In this document: positions 11,665-22,725 of the stretch, piece after piece
Layout: the number at the start of each line of letters is the position of its first letter
How positions within the stretch are numbered: position 1 is the stretch's first letter
Assembly: GCA_001986395.2 (NCBI GenBank)
Contig: MQVO02000002.1
Coordinates: 1,116,001 to 1,180,000, forward strand
DNA length: 64,000 bases
Origin: Irpex lacteus
Lineage: Eukaryota; Basidiomycota; Agaricomycetes; Polyporales; Irpicaceae
Direction of reading: 5' to 3'
Program-made: the position numbers and the translations under genes
The notes under the pieces: model-generated
Database searches by the model: none
The model's input: the letters and a program-made list of their open reading frames with translations, nothing else
What the model was told of the DNA's origin: nothing

Positions 11665-12155
11665 CTACTCCTTCTTCGGACCTGAATACTGTCCGTACAA
11701 GGTTCGTTTCGTCCATTCTCCGGCTTTGCGATTGATATCGCTTATGCCCCGGAACAGAGTTTCAACCTGATTATTCCACTGGCTCTTCACCTGTGACACG
11801 AATGGACGGTGTTGGATTCGTTCGGCAGCAGGTAACGGGGCGGTTGTTATGGCGGATGAGTCGAGAAGTCGGGTGGAGAGATTGTGTAGGCTAAAAGCAT
11901 GACTTTGTAAGTCAATTTACTATTAACGGCTACGCATGCCTACACTATTTGATGTTTCAATGTCCTGGGTAGCGACCGTAAGTTACTTGGTACAAAGTAT
12001 GGGTTAAGAAAGTAGCTTACCTTGAGTGAATCAATGTTGAGAAGCCATAGTAAACCTAGTAAAAGTCTATGAAACGCAATAACACAGCATTTATCATTGA
12101 AACTTACTCCTCCGGCTACCAGAGCACCAGAGACAGGTCCAAGTAGAAAGGACAT
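11665..12155 (-). CDS. MIC12: MICOS complex subunit Mic12 (Aim5)-like
   Basis: Small mitochondrial inner-membrane protein that helps to form cristae junctions in the MICOS complex. Predicted 113 aa from exons 12155-12108, 12055-12021, 11964-11944, 11902-11665 (342 nt, in frame). The N-terminus MSFLLGPVSGALVAGG|VYYGFS is the characteristic short membrane segment of fungal Mic12. The middle (RIQHRPFVSQVKSQWNNQVE) and the end (EWTKRTLYGQYSGPKKE) match the family pattern. Exons 2 and 3 are only 35 and 21 nt, and the last intron is only 41 nt, so that joint is the least certain. It lies head to head with BRO1. Assigned from recalled family pattern. Confidence 0.68.
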
Positions 12156-12548
12156 GGGTATAAATTCGATGGAGGTGGTGGTCGAGTGCTGAGCCGACTC
12201 GGAGTACGCAGGCTGATAGACGCGTGGCTAGAGCGGGCCGGGATTCCGACTAATCACAAGCAAGGATCAGGATTTGTGGCCATTGAGGTCGCCTCTCCTG
12301 TAATAAACATTCCTATTTTGTGGTTTCTAGATCTAATTGTGTACTGGTATCTACGTTATATGTTGAATAAATTTCAGAACATCTACTCGAAATAACAGCG
12401 CTTACGGATACTTACTGCATTGAGCGTCAAGATTGCGTTGCAAGATCGTTCCTTACGCGCAGTTGGGAGCTTTCGCAGTCCCACCACCGTTCACCACGAC
12501 GACGACCACCTTCGCACGCTGCGAGTGACGAAGAAGACGACGACAGCC
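12156..12548. promoter_or_regulatory. Divergent intergenic region between MIC12 and BRO1
   Basis: 393 bases between two start codons on opposite strands, so it must carry both promoters. The BRO1-proximal side is CG-rich with ACGACGACGACC-like repeats (about 12490-12545). No TATA box is evident. Confidence 0.5.
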
Positions 12549-15500
12549 ATGGCGTTGGCAGCTCATCAGTCTCCCATGATATCCATCCCCAAGAAGGGAA
12601 CAGACGAAGTCGACTGGACAGGCCCATTGCGCTCTGCCATATCTCATTCGTATGGAGAGGACCCAGATGGTTATGCTCAGGAATACGCAAATCTGAACCG
12701 GTGTAGACAAGACGCAGTAAAAGGAGCAGGTAGTGATATTACAGGTTTGTCCCTTCAACCTATGTTGTGTAGGTATTCGACGTCGTTAACTCGGACACCA
12801 TAACTCCAGCTCGAGATCTACTCTACAAGTACTTTGGCCAGCTCGAACTCCTCGAGCTCCGATTTGCAGAGATTAGAGTCAATTTTCCCTGGCGAGATGC
12901 CTTCACCAATAAGCTTACCACCCAAACCTCGATCGCTTACGAGAAGGCGTGCGTCATCTTCCAGATTGCGGCTACCCACTCCGCCATCGCATCCTCACAG
13001 AACCGCTCGGACCCAGAGGGGCTCAAACGAGCATTCTATTATTTCCGTACATGTGCAGGCATGCTCAATTACATTAACGACAACTTCCTCCACGCTCCAT
13101 CCACCGACCTAAGCAGAGAGGTCATCAAGTTCCTCGTTGGAGTAATTCTCGCTCAGGCAACAGAGGTGTTCTTCGAGAAATGTACAGATGAGAAGAAAGG
13201 CAACGCGCTGGTGTCAAAGATTGCTTCTCAGGCAGCTTTCATGTATACTGGGCTAACAGAAGAGGCCAAGGAGTTCATGGGGAAAGGTATCTTTGATCGA
13301 AATTGGATCACGGTCATTCAGGTATGTTCTACCCTTGGTTCGCCATGTGCTAAAGCTTATGATCATATGTTAGGCAAAGGCAAAATACTTTACCTCCCAA
13401 GCCCAATATTATCGTGCCCTCGTCGACGATGCCGCGGGTAAACACGGCGACGCCCTCGTCCGCCTTACCGTCGCCGAGTCTGCAGCGAAGGAAGCTAATA
13501 AAATCGCTTCCTCCTTTGCTTCTCTCTTCGTCACTCAAATGTCTCCCAACCTCCCTCCGGACGCGGCTTCCTGCCTGTCTGACCTCACCAAAGCCCAGCT
13601 GGCACTGTGCACGGAGAAGAAGAACGAAGCGCAGCGGGAAAACGACTTGATATACAACTCGATTCTTGTCCCCGCCGAGACCCTCCCGCAGATTGACAAG
13701 ACCGCCGTAGCAACTCCGATATCGATACAAGATGTCTATGGGACGGCGGACGTCCAGAAGGTTATTGGGCCCGACTTCTTCTTGCGGTTGATCCCGCTCA
13801 GCGTGCACGAGAGTGCGTCAGTGTATTCGGAGGAGAAAGCTAAATTGGTGAGAGGAGAGGTGGAGCAGGCTGACGAGGCAGAAGCAGAGGTCAAGAGCGC
13901 TTTGGATTCGCTCGGGGTGCGAGAAGGGCTGGTACGGTTCAAGGCGATTGCGGACGGCGAGGTGGGCGGGGAGGTCGAGATCCCCGTGGACGTGCGTCGG
14001 TGGAGGGAGGATATTACTGTCATGGAAAAACGGGAGCCTGTCGACGGGCTGTTGGGCCAGCTGAACCGTCTGAAGACGAGCGTCCAGCAAGAACTCGAAG
14101 CGGTCAGTCGTGATTTGGACGCGGAGTCAAGAGAGTGCGAAAGCGCGAGGGTGAAATACGACAATTTCAGCCAGGCACCGTCGGCTGGGCTTACGAAGGC
14201 GGTGAGACAGGATTTGAAGTCGCACTTTGGGGCATTGGAGGCGGCGGGGGCGTCGGATCAGCAAGTCGTTGCGCTCTGGGAGTCTGTCAGAGGAGAGATT
14301 GGGCTACTACTCTCACCGCAGGTCGAAGACGTTTTCCGTGCGAGTACCGAAGGTGGCGGCGCCGGTGCGGAAAACTTGCTGGATCTTGACGTAGGGAGCG
14401 AAACCCAGAACGAACAGGAGCGTGCGCAGATCGCTAACCTTGTTGGAGAGATTGAGGAGCGTCTTAGCCGTCTTACCAAGATATCTCGGGAGCGTAATGA
14501 GGTTTTGAAGGATCTGAAGGAGAAGGTAAGGCGTTTTCGTCCACGGGGTTTAGCTGGTGCTCAAGTTTTCATGTGTAGGTGCAAACGGACGATGTGTCAC
14601 ATCTTCTCCTGCTCAACCGCCGCAACACCGGGGTAGAGAGCACGCTATTCGCTGGAGAGCTAGAAAAGTTCAAGCCGTATCAGCAGCGGCTCGCCGCCAC
14701 CATACATCACGAACAGGTGACAGTGCAAGAGGTTACGACTCTGTGGCGCACACTAAGAGAATTGGCTTCGCGCGGACCTGGCGCTCGTAAATGGGAAGAG
14801 CGGGAACGCAGAAAGAAGGATACGGTCAAGCGGTTTTCCCAGGCCAGGGACGCTTACATGGAAGTGCGCGATGGTCTTGCGTAAGTTGAATTGTCTCCCG
14901 GAATCATACTACATACTTATTGACGCCATGTACAGCAAGGGCCTGCAGTTCTATAACGAACTGACAGAGCTCACAACAGGATTGAAGCGCAACGCGAGGA
15001 GCTTCATCTCAGAGCGAAACGCCGAACGCCAAGCCTTTATCTCCAACGCTGAGACTCAGAAGCGACTCTCTATCACGCCAACTTCGCCACCACCATTAGC
15101 AGCGAAGCCACAGCCTCCACCTCCACCTCCCGCACGCCCTACCGGTTCCGCACTGGATCAAGCCTTTGCATCGATGAGTTTACGGCCGAACGGCTCACCA
15201 GCGCCCCCAGTCCAGAGTTCCTGGTCTACCAGTCCTCCACCTCAACAATACACACCTGCCGTCCTTCAACCCAACCGAGCATCCACACTTCCTCCCCCAC
15301 CGCCGCCGCCACCGACCCAAATCCAATCTCCTTACCAGGCGTCCGCGCCACCTCCACCACCACCAGTAGCCTCCGATCCGTATGCCTCGCTCGGCATGTT
15401 CGGAAGTTCGACTGGTTCACCGTACGGATCATCCACTCCCAGTGCGCCTCCACGGCCCCCTCCACCACCTCAACAACCACAACCACAATCTCAATATGGT

Positions 15501-15803
15501 CAACCTGCTCAGAGTCCCTACGGTCAGCCTCAGCGACAACAGTCGTATCCCCCTCCCCCACCTCCGCAGCAGCAACAGCCTGCGTATACAGGCTACGGAT
15601 ACCAACCTCAACAGCAGCAGCAGCAGCAGCCGACTTCGCCTGGTTTGCCCCCACCTCCACCACCAATCTCGTATCAGTCGCAGCAGTATGGGTCGATACC
15701 ACCACCACAGCAGCAACAACAGCAAACGCAGTATCAGTATCAGGGTTTTCCTCCACCCCCACCCCCGCAAAGCCAGCAACAGCCGTATCAGAGATACCAA
15801 TGA
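12549..15803 (+). CDS. BRO1: BRO1-domain protein (Bro1/ALIX-type ESCRT-associated factor)
   Basis: Endosomal sorting factor; Bro1/ALIX proteins bind ESCRT-III Snf7 and recruit a deubiquitinase, while the relative Rim20/PalA acts in pH signalling. Predicted 1009 aa from exons 12549-12744, 12810-13321, 13374-14525, 14579-14880, 14936-15803 (3030 nt, in frame). Residues about 8-390 form the BRO1 domain (LISIP-like start, [37 protein letters not shown]). About 400-760 is the helical V domain ([25 protein letters not shown] boundary region onward). From about 770 to the end it is a Pro/Gln-rich tail with polyproline and Gln runs. The tail is longer than in yeast Bro1 and resembles ALIX. Bro1 and Rim20 cannot be separated with certainty by eye. 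A start at the inner Met of MISIP (12576) is possible. Confidence 0.85.
15590..15790 (+). repeat. Low-complexity CAG/CCA-rich tract in BRO1
   Basis: Imperfect CAG, CAA and CCA/CCT codon runs encode alternating Gln and Pro stretches in the C-terminal tail. Such tracts change length easily between strains. Confidence 0.7.
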
Positions 15804-16084
15804 GTTTGTAGGTTACGTGGTCGGAGGATGTATATATGTGTACTGACCTTCGTGTAACGATTGTAACTGGTGTAGTAGCAGTCACTTGGCATTTCGAGAT
15901 GTATACACGGTTTGCGATGCTCTGACATTCCTCGTACAGCACCTGTTATTGCACGGTCAAATCCACCTCGCGTGTCAGACGGCAGTGAAAACGAGTGTCT
16001 TCCATTACACGCAATGGGAAGTAAAGCATGTCTATTTGCGAGTACGTGGGTGATATACTACGATACTGAAGGTAGCCGCGATAC

Positions 16085-17232
16085 CTAGAGCGCACTGGCA
16101 CCGGTGATGATATCGACGAGCTCGTTCGTGATGGCGGCTTGACGACCACGGTTGTACTTGAGCTGCAAGCTGCCAATCATGTCGCCGGCGTTCTTGGACG
16201 CGTTGTCCATGGCATTTCGTCTGTTATAATTGATGTGAGTACTTTGTGGATGTAATGGAGCGTGGTGGGACAGAGTAAACTTACCGAGCACTAATCTCAC
16301 AAGCGTGACCCTCGACGAGAGCGGCGTAGATGGCGTTGGCGAAGGCGAACTCGGCGAGGTCGTTCGTGACATCATCCTCCATCTCGTATGCCTTGAAGCC
16401 AGCTGTATTTATGAAGTTTATCTCAGTTTTAGGGTATCACCATACGTAATTAAATTCGACACTTACGAGACTCCTTCAGCGAGTTGGCGGTCTGGACCTC
16501 GACAATGGCAGACTCGTACGAGATAGCGGAGACGAACTTGTTGTAGACGATAGCAATGCTGTCGTACTCAACTCCCGACTTGAGGATGAGGTCGGCAACA
16601 CCAGCGGCATCGGCAAAGGTGGGGATGTCACGGCCGATTTGGTTGAAGGACATGACAAGGTTGTTAGGGAGTGCACGCGACAGCTGACCCTTCGACTTGT
16701 CACCAATGACGGCGATGGGAGAGTCGGCGTCGAGCTCAGAGTCCTTGGCGGCGAACTCACGGCGGGTGGCTTTTGAGACGGAAGAGTGGATACCACCGCA
16801 CATGCCCTTGTCGGACGAAACGACGACGAAAAGCTTGCGGTGGCCGGTGCTCTCAGCGGTTGCGTGCTGGAAGACCTCTGCGGATATGAACGTTAACATC
16901 ATGTATTTTACAGAGCGGGATGCACCATGCGTACCAGAGTTGGCCAGACCGTACTCCTTGCCCGCCTGCAAAGCGCGCTGCGCCTTGTTGAGCTTTGTCG
17001 ACGCAATAAGCTTCATCGACTATATTTGCACAACGTTTCATGTATGTTCTTAGCACATTTGCACTCCTCCGAACGCGAGCATTTCACGCACCTTAGTGAT
17101 TTTCTCAATGTTGCGCACGGACTTGAGACGTGTCTCGATTTCACGGAGGGTGGCCATGTTCCTCGCGCCAGCAGGGGCGGCCCCAGCCACCGAGGGCTTT
17201 GCGATACGGCAGAGTGCTTGCCGGGCGAGCAT
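16085..17232 (-). CDS. ATP3: F1F0 ATP synthase gamma subunit, mitochondrial
   Basis: Central rotor stalk of the F1 part of ATP synthase in the mitochondrial matrix. Predicted 296 aa from exons 17232-17092, 17019-16935, 16877-16467, 16402-16285, 16220-16085 (891 nt, in frame). The first about 25 residues are basic and amphipathic ([17 protein letters not shown]), a mitochondrial presequence. Then come [31 protein letters not shown] and the C-terminal [18 protein letters not shown], both family signatures. The C-terminus ends [11 protein letters not shown] as in other gamma subunits. The first ATG in the frame lies further upstream, but the Met at 17232 gives the expected presequence. Divergent from the eIF2-beta gene, 261 bases apart. 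Confidence 0.94.
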
Positions 17233-17493
17233 AGTTGGTCGAAAGGAGAGAATATGTCGAGGTCGTCGTACGGGACAGTGCGGAAGGGAGGTCGCTTGGG
17301 CGTCTCTCAGCGCATCACTATTTTCAGTCGGAGATGCTGCGGCGATCAATCTTCATCTGACTCAGATGTGAGGCAAGATCGCCTTGAGCCGAGCACGCGT
17401 TACGACTCAAGCACCGACCACGACTTTCTCGACGCTCTCGCCGACGATTTTTACTCGCGATAAGCGCAGCTTGGTCTTTAACTACGAGTAAAC

Positions 17494-18904
17494 ATGTCTG
17501 AAGAACCTCTGTTCGACCCATCGCTCAAAAAGCGCAAGAAGAAGAAGACCGTTGCGTTCTCTGAAGACCCTCTGGGAGCTGATGCAGATCCAACAACCCC
17601 TGCACCCGAATCTATCGACGATGTTACGGCAGATGGTGTGGCAGTGAACATGGGCTCCAAAACTCTGCATGAGCAGCTGGCGAGCGAGAAGGAGAGCGCA
17701 AAGGAGGATGGCGAGGCGAATGAGTTTGCTGATCTGAAGAAGAAAAAGAAGAAGACCATCCCTCTTGATCTGGTGCGTTGTGTGATGCTGGCAAAATTGG
17801 AGCTCTTCCTCACAGGATAAATTTAGCCAGAGGAAGGTTCAGGTCGCTCAACACCTGTCGGCGATGGCGACGACCTTGACTTCTCGGATCTCAAGAAGAA
17901 GAAGAAGAAAAAGAAAGACATTCCTCTCGACCTTGTGCGTATCATGGGCATATATTCATGCAATATTCTCATTAATTATACTCATACTTGTGAATGCAGC
18001 CTGAGGAGGGATCAGGGGCCGCGACGCCCTTGGAAGGCGCAGCTACAGAGGATCTTGACTTCTCCGATCTCAAGAAAAAGAAGAAATCCTCGAAGAAGAA
18101 GGCTAACCTCGATATGGAGGCATTCGAGCGGGAGTTAAGCGAGTCAAAAGCAAAGGAAGAGGATGGAGAGGAAGACGGAGAGGCGACCGCTGCAGCATTC
18201 AATGATATCGACGAGAACGAGCATGGTGAAAACCCCTTCGCTCGACCTGACGAGGCTGTACACCAGATCAGCGAAAGCGAGCCTTGGCTGGGCAGTGACC
18301 GTGACTATACCTACCCGGAGGTACGCTTGATCTAAGCTGTTTTGCTTACGCGCTTCTGACCACATTAAATACAGCTCCTAAGACGTTTCTACAGCCAACT
18401 CCATGCTGCCAACCCCGCCCTCCTCGCCAACTCTGGCAAACGATACGTCATTGCTCCTCCCAGCGTTGCCAGGGAAGGAAACAAGAAGACGATGTTCGCA
18501 AACGTTTCCGATATCTGCAAGCGTATGCATCGACCACCTGAGCACGCGATCCAGTACCTGTTCGCCGAATTGGGTACAACTGGCTCTGTGGACGGTGCCG
18601 GTCGTCTCATTATCCGTGGCAAGTTCCAGCAGAAGCAGATCGAGAACGTTCTGCGGCATTATATCAGTTAGTATGAACGCACCGAATCCTCCCTTGCCTT
18701 TGCTGATTGTAATCTCATCCTTACTATCGTTCAGCGGAGTACGTCGCTTGCAAGATGTGCAAGTCACACGACACGCTGCTCACGAAGGAGAACCGTATCT
18801 TCTTCGTTTCATGCGAATCTTGCGGTTCGAGGCGGTCAGTCAATGCTATCAAGACTGGTTTCCAGGCTCAAGTCGGGAAACGTATCAAGAACAAGACTGG
18901 ATGA
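17494..18904 (+). CDS. SUI3: Translation initiation factor eIF2 subunit beta
   Basis: Beta subunit of the eIF2 complex that brings initiator Met-tRNA to the 40S ribosome; its lysine boxes bind eIF5 and eIF2B, its zinc finger affects start-codon choice. Predicted 389 aa from exons 17494-17772, 17827-17934, 18000-18320, 18375-18666, 18735-18904 (1170 nt, in frame). The N-terminal part has four lysine runs instead of the usual three; exon 2 (36 codons, phase 0 at both ends) repeats the unit also found around its two borders (PEEGSG...[10 protein letters not shown]). The core carries [15 protein letters not shown] and a C4 zinc finger (CKMC...CESC), ending RIKNKTG. Divergent from ATP3. Confidence 0.94.
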
Positions 18905-19192
18905 GACTAGACCAGTACGATGTACCAACGTTGTTTGTATCGTTATCCTTACCACGCATGTACTATCCGCACATGAATCACGAGCCACGTTTGTCAATGC
19001 TCGCGAAGGAATGCTTGTTGTTTAGATTGCAAGAGGCGCGTCACACAGAGAAAACGTAACAGAGAGAAAGAATTATAATTGCAGTGTCCGAAATAGTCCT
19101 ATCATTACTAACAATTCATGGCGATCATAATTGCGACGTCAAATATCCTTGGGCTCAAGAAAACACATTTTCGTCAATCCCGTTATACCCAC
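18905..19192. other. Convergent 3' flanks of SUI3 and ferritin-like gene 1
   Basis: 288 bases between two stop codons. It contains AT-rich stretches suitable for 3' ends on both strands, and no gene. Confidence 0.4.
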
Positions 19193-20406
19193 TCAGTTGG
19201 ACGAGTTGTCATCTCCAGGCTGAACACCAATGTTCAGCACCGCCAGTCCAGACAAGGTGGTGTCAACCGTCGGCTTGGTGCTGTTCGACGAAACGACGGA
19301 AGTGAACACAAGGCCCTCGATGCCGCCAGGCACGGTGGTCGTGTTGTCGCTAGCGATGGGAGAGAAGCTGACGTTCAAGCCGTGGTAGTACGCCAAGAAG
19401 TTGCCAGCAAGAGCAGGCGCAGGGGCCGGCGCGGAAGAGTTGCTAGTGATGGGAATACTAGACGAGTTGAAGTCAGGTCCGCCGACTTGGACGGTGACGT
19501 TACTGCCGACAGTGGCGTTGGCGGGTGTGAGGGTAAGAGAGTTGACGGGGGTGACGATAAGAGGTGGGTTCGACGACGGGCAGCTTGTGATGAAAGTAGC
19601 TATTCAGTAAGTGGAGAGATTAGCATCATCACGATGGTGTGCATTGATGGAAGCAAAATAACTCACAGGCCAAAGAGAAGATGGCACTGGCATTCAGAGG
19701 CGTGTCGAACGGTCCGTTCCAAGGAGTAGCGTTCAATGCGGCGCTAGACACCCATGAAGCCTGGCGAGCTTCAACAGCCAAGATGCTCTGCAAATATCGT
19801 TCAGAACTACTGCGTCTAAATTCATGTAATTGCAACTCACGGCAGCGATGGGGACCAACGACTTGTTTTGGAGGAGGGATCCAGCACCAAGGTATGCGGC
19901 TTCACCCGCGGACTCCAGCGAGAACGAAGTGCTCACAAAGTCCTGAACGGTATCGAGGGGGCTGAAGGTATCATTAGTGCGTGTTTGGAACGCGGATGCG
20001 GCTCACTCACAAAGAATAGTTGCAAGGCTGAGGAGCCTCGGCTCCGAGGGCATTCTGAAGGAACTCGACGTGGGTGCGCTCATGCTGCATGATCTGCACG
20101 AAGCGTTGACGAATTTCCGGGGAGAAGCCTGCGGATTGGAAGGCGCTCTCGTTGAACTTGTTGATGCCCTCTGAGTAAAATGCATTCTCGAGGTTTTCTA
20201 GGGTGAGAGCGAACTGAAGGATCTGAGTATCTGTGGTCCCATCATGAGTAAGTCTCCCTGGAACGATACCATATAACGCAAAACCTACCATTCACACCAC
20301 CTTCGGAAGTCAAAAGTTTCGACGATGAACTAACTCCGGAGACGAAGCGAGGAAGAGCAGAAACGCCAACAGCGCCGAGAGAGGCGAGGAGAATGCTGGT
20401 GTACAT
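19193..20406 (-). CDS. Secreted ferritin-like domain protein, copy 1
   Basis: Member of the fungal ferritin-like (Rds1/desiccation-related type) family of four-helix-bundle secreted proteins; activity is not established for this group. Predicted 328 aa from exons 20406-20289, 20230-20011, 19961-19841, 19787-19667, 19599-19193 (987 nt, in frame). The start MYTSILLASLGAVGVSALP is a signal peptide. Helix motifs: LQFALTLENLENAFY, IMQHERTHVEFLQNALG, and ILAVEARQASW. In the last one the usual His of E-x2-H is Gln, so one metal ligand may be lost. The C-terminal 130 residues are Ser/Asn/Thr-rich with several N-glycosylation sequons. Paralog of 32829-33970: exons 2, 3 and 4 have identical lengths (220, 121, 121 nt). 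Confidence 0.85.
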
Positions 20407-20471
20407 GTTTTGCAGTGGTAAGAGGAAAGAGGATAAAGCACGTTGCTGCCATTCTCTACTTCTTACAGCCC

Positions 20472-20479
20472 TTATTTAT
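20472..20479 (-). promoter_or_regulatory. TATA box of ferritin-like gene 1
   Basis: TATAAATA on the minus strand, 66 bases upstream of the ATG at 20406: a good match in sequence and distance. Confidence 0.55.
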
Positions 20480-21105
20480 AGACAGAGTGGATGGGGATAC
20501 GCCCTTATTCCAAGGGCGGCACATCCGAGTGCGTCATTCCCGTCGTGCAGCATTCTCCGAGCCGACCACCGTTGTCACCGAAATTCCGAAAGCGGCTGTT
20601 CAAACGCAGTAGTCGGCAGGGCCTTCGGGAGGATGCGCGCAAGTCTATCCGTTCGCTGGCTGAGAATTGAATATTGGCTGAGTGACGGGGCCACAGGTGA
20701 TGCAAGTGGGTCATGTGCGGACACTACCACGCTGACAAAAGCCACTCCACGACGTATAGCCAATTGTCAGCGCTGCGGCCGCCCAGTCTCTGCGCACTGG
20801 ATAAACGTGAAACTTGCGCGCAGCCACAGCCGTCGGGATAGCCTGCGCACGGGAGGCAGCGCACGGCGGGATAGGAGATCATACCATTTCGGGCGTCTAT
20901 ATTCGATTCATCGCGGAACCAACCACCACCTCCCGGCACGATCGACTCTTCGGAAGTATATACAAAGGGGTAGGCCTTTTGATGTGGTTCGTGCGTAAAA
21001 TGCCGCTGTCTGAAGATATGATTTCAACGGTATCGACTAAGATTATACAAGAATATTCACCGAGCGCGAACGTTTACAGTCGTAGGGTCTCGTGCAAACT
21101 GGCTT
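20480..21105. other. Intergenic between ferritin-like gene 1 and BAH-PHD gene 1
   Basis: Upstream part of ferritin-like gene 1 and 3' flank of BAH-PHD gene 1. GC-rich in the middle. No gene or repeat was recognised. Confidence 0.35.
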
Positions 21106-22725
21106 CTATATTGCGTTGAAGCATTGTGGACAAAAGACGGGAGGACACTGATCCAGTTGTTGAAGGAAAATGGGCTCCATTAGGCTAGCTCTCCGCTGCC
21201 AGTATTCTTTTCTGGGTGACGCAAATACACGGATCGTTTCACGAGCCTCCCGCCATATGTCGTGATCTTCGAGAGCTTGGTCATGAGAAAGACGTGACAG
21301 CTGTGCGCAGAGCTGCTGCAGTTTGTCGTGACCACCTTCGAGTGCTTGGTAAACGAACCGTCTGGCGAGGACCACCTCTTTGACTGTACCCGCAGTGCTG
21401 AACACCCCTAATCTGGGATCACTCAGCAACTTGGGAGGCACGGGACATCTGACGATTGGCTGTGCAGCTATTTGCACCAGCTCCGGAGGCAAATGTTCGA
21501 GTTTTGCAGCGACAGACGTGGGCAATGAACCTAATACAGAGGAAACTCCCTCGAGTTTCACTTGCGAGGGTTCCTGAGTCTGATCGGGAGCTGGCGGAGT
21601 CCTGCCAGTGTGATTTGTGTTCAAACCGGTAAACTCTACGAAGGCAGGATGCAGATCATCCGAGTCTGGATTTGCAGCCAGAAGTCGGGTGCGTCGGTCA
21701 CCTACATAGGCATCTGGGTAGTCAATGTACCCCGCCCGTACGAGGCAGGACTGATGGTACCACCGACATTTGCACTGCGGTCTAGGACACATGTGCATCA
21801 CGTCTAGTGTGAGATCGACTCTGCTTTGTGGTGAGGGCAGAGAAATCATTCGCTCTTAAATGGAGACTCACTCGTCCGTTGGTAAGTTGTGGGGTCTTCT
21901 CCGCTTTCCAGAGGCTCTCATTACAGGAAATGGATTGTATGGCCTACTGCAATAAGGTAGGCATGTCGTTGTACCAGGAACAGGCTATGAGGCAGAGTCG
22001 TGGTTACTATGCGGATACTAGTTAGTGCAGAGTTGTACTGCACTCACGGAGATGTCATGGCTATGAAAACCAACAGAATACCGCTGAAAGAAGTCTTGAG
22101 GGCCGATATCCAACGGAACGAGTGTTTCCTCTCTAAAGTGATATACACGAGTGACGGCTTGTATGAACAGTCAGCAAATTCATATCCAAATGAGTATCGC
22201 TCACCCTTCAAACATCCAGCACTGAGTATATCTTCCTGGTCAGATATCGCTCGTTCCATGTTGCAAAGTAGCTCCGGGTTGCTAAAGGAAAGTATAAAAG
22301 CAGCTCATCCTCGTCAGTAGCCCATCGGAGACTTGACAAGTGATGTAGAGATTGGGTGGTGAACGCACAACTTTTCAACAATGTCCGCAATATTTTTCGG
22401 TGACTGATACCACTGCACGCCTACCCATATCTCTTCGTCCTTTCGTATGCGTATCTGACGGAGCGACGCGATCCAAGCGTTCTCTTTCCGCTCTCTCGAG
22501 TGTAGGATCACACTGGATGGTACCACATACGCATATAGTCAGCACACAATGAGTAAAGATAGTGCAGACGAGTATTACTCACTCATCCTTCTCCCGAAAT
22601 ACCCTCCCTCCCACTTCAACATCTGCCAGGCGTTCCATGGTCTCCCATTCTTCCTCACTTGGAGTAGTTTGAGCGGCCTTGTTCTTGCGATGCTTGGAGG
22701 CTTTTCGTCGGCTTGAAGTCGCCAT
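21106..22725 (-). CDS. BAH-domain and PHD-like finger protein, copy 1
   Basis: Probable chromatin protein: BAH domains bind nucleosomes or modified histone tails. Predicted 433 aa from exons 22725-22583, 22512-22369, 22281-22205, 22157-22048, 21984-21872, 21820-21106 (1302 nt, in frame). A basic start (SSRRKASKHRKNKAA) is followed by a BAH core (WIASLRQIRIRKDEEIWVGV, QWYQSP, then ISDQEDILSAGCLKG, VYHFREE). A PHD-like cysteine region follows: CLPYCSRPYNPF, then HMCPRPQCKCRWYHQSCL, with further cysteines at the C-terminus (FCPQC). Exon 3 (77 nt) and most joints match copy 2 at 30823-32337. The first finger half differs (C-x3-C here, C-x-C in copy 2), so its metal binding is less certain. Target and role are unknown. 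Confidence 0.75.

Noticed and set aside
15226..15942. 238-codon antisense open frame over the BRO1 tail
   Set aside because: It is the antisense of Pro/Gln codon runs; low-complexity Val/Ala/Glu output and no conserved pattern.
18403..19059. 218-codon open frame over the eIF2-beta 3' end
   Set aside because: Out of frame with exons that encode the conserved eIF2-beta core and zinc finger.
19118..19729. 203-codon + strand open frame over ferritin-like copy 1
   Set aside because: Antisense of the spliced gene and crosses its intron.
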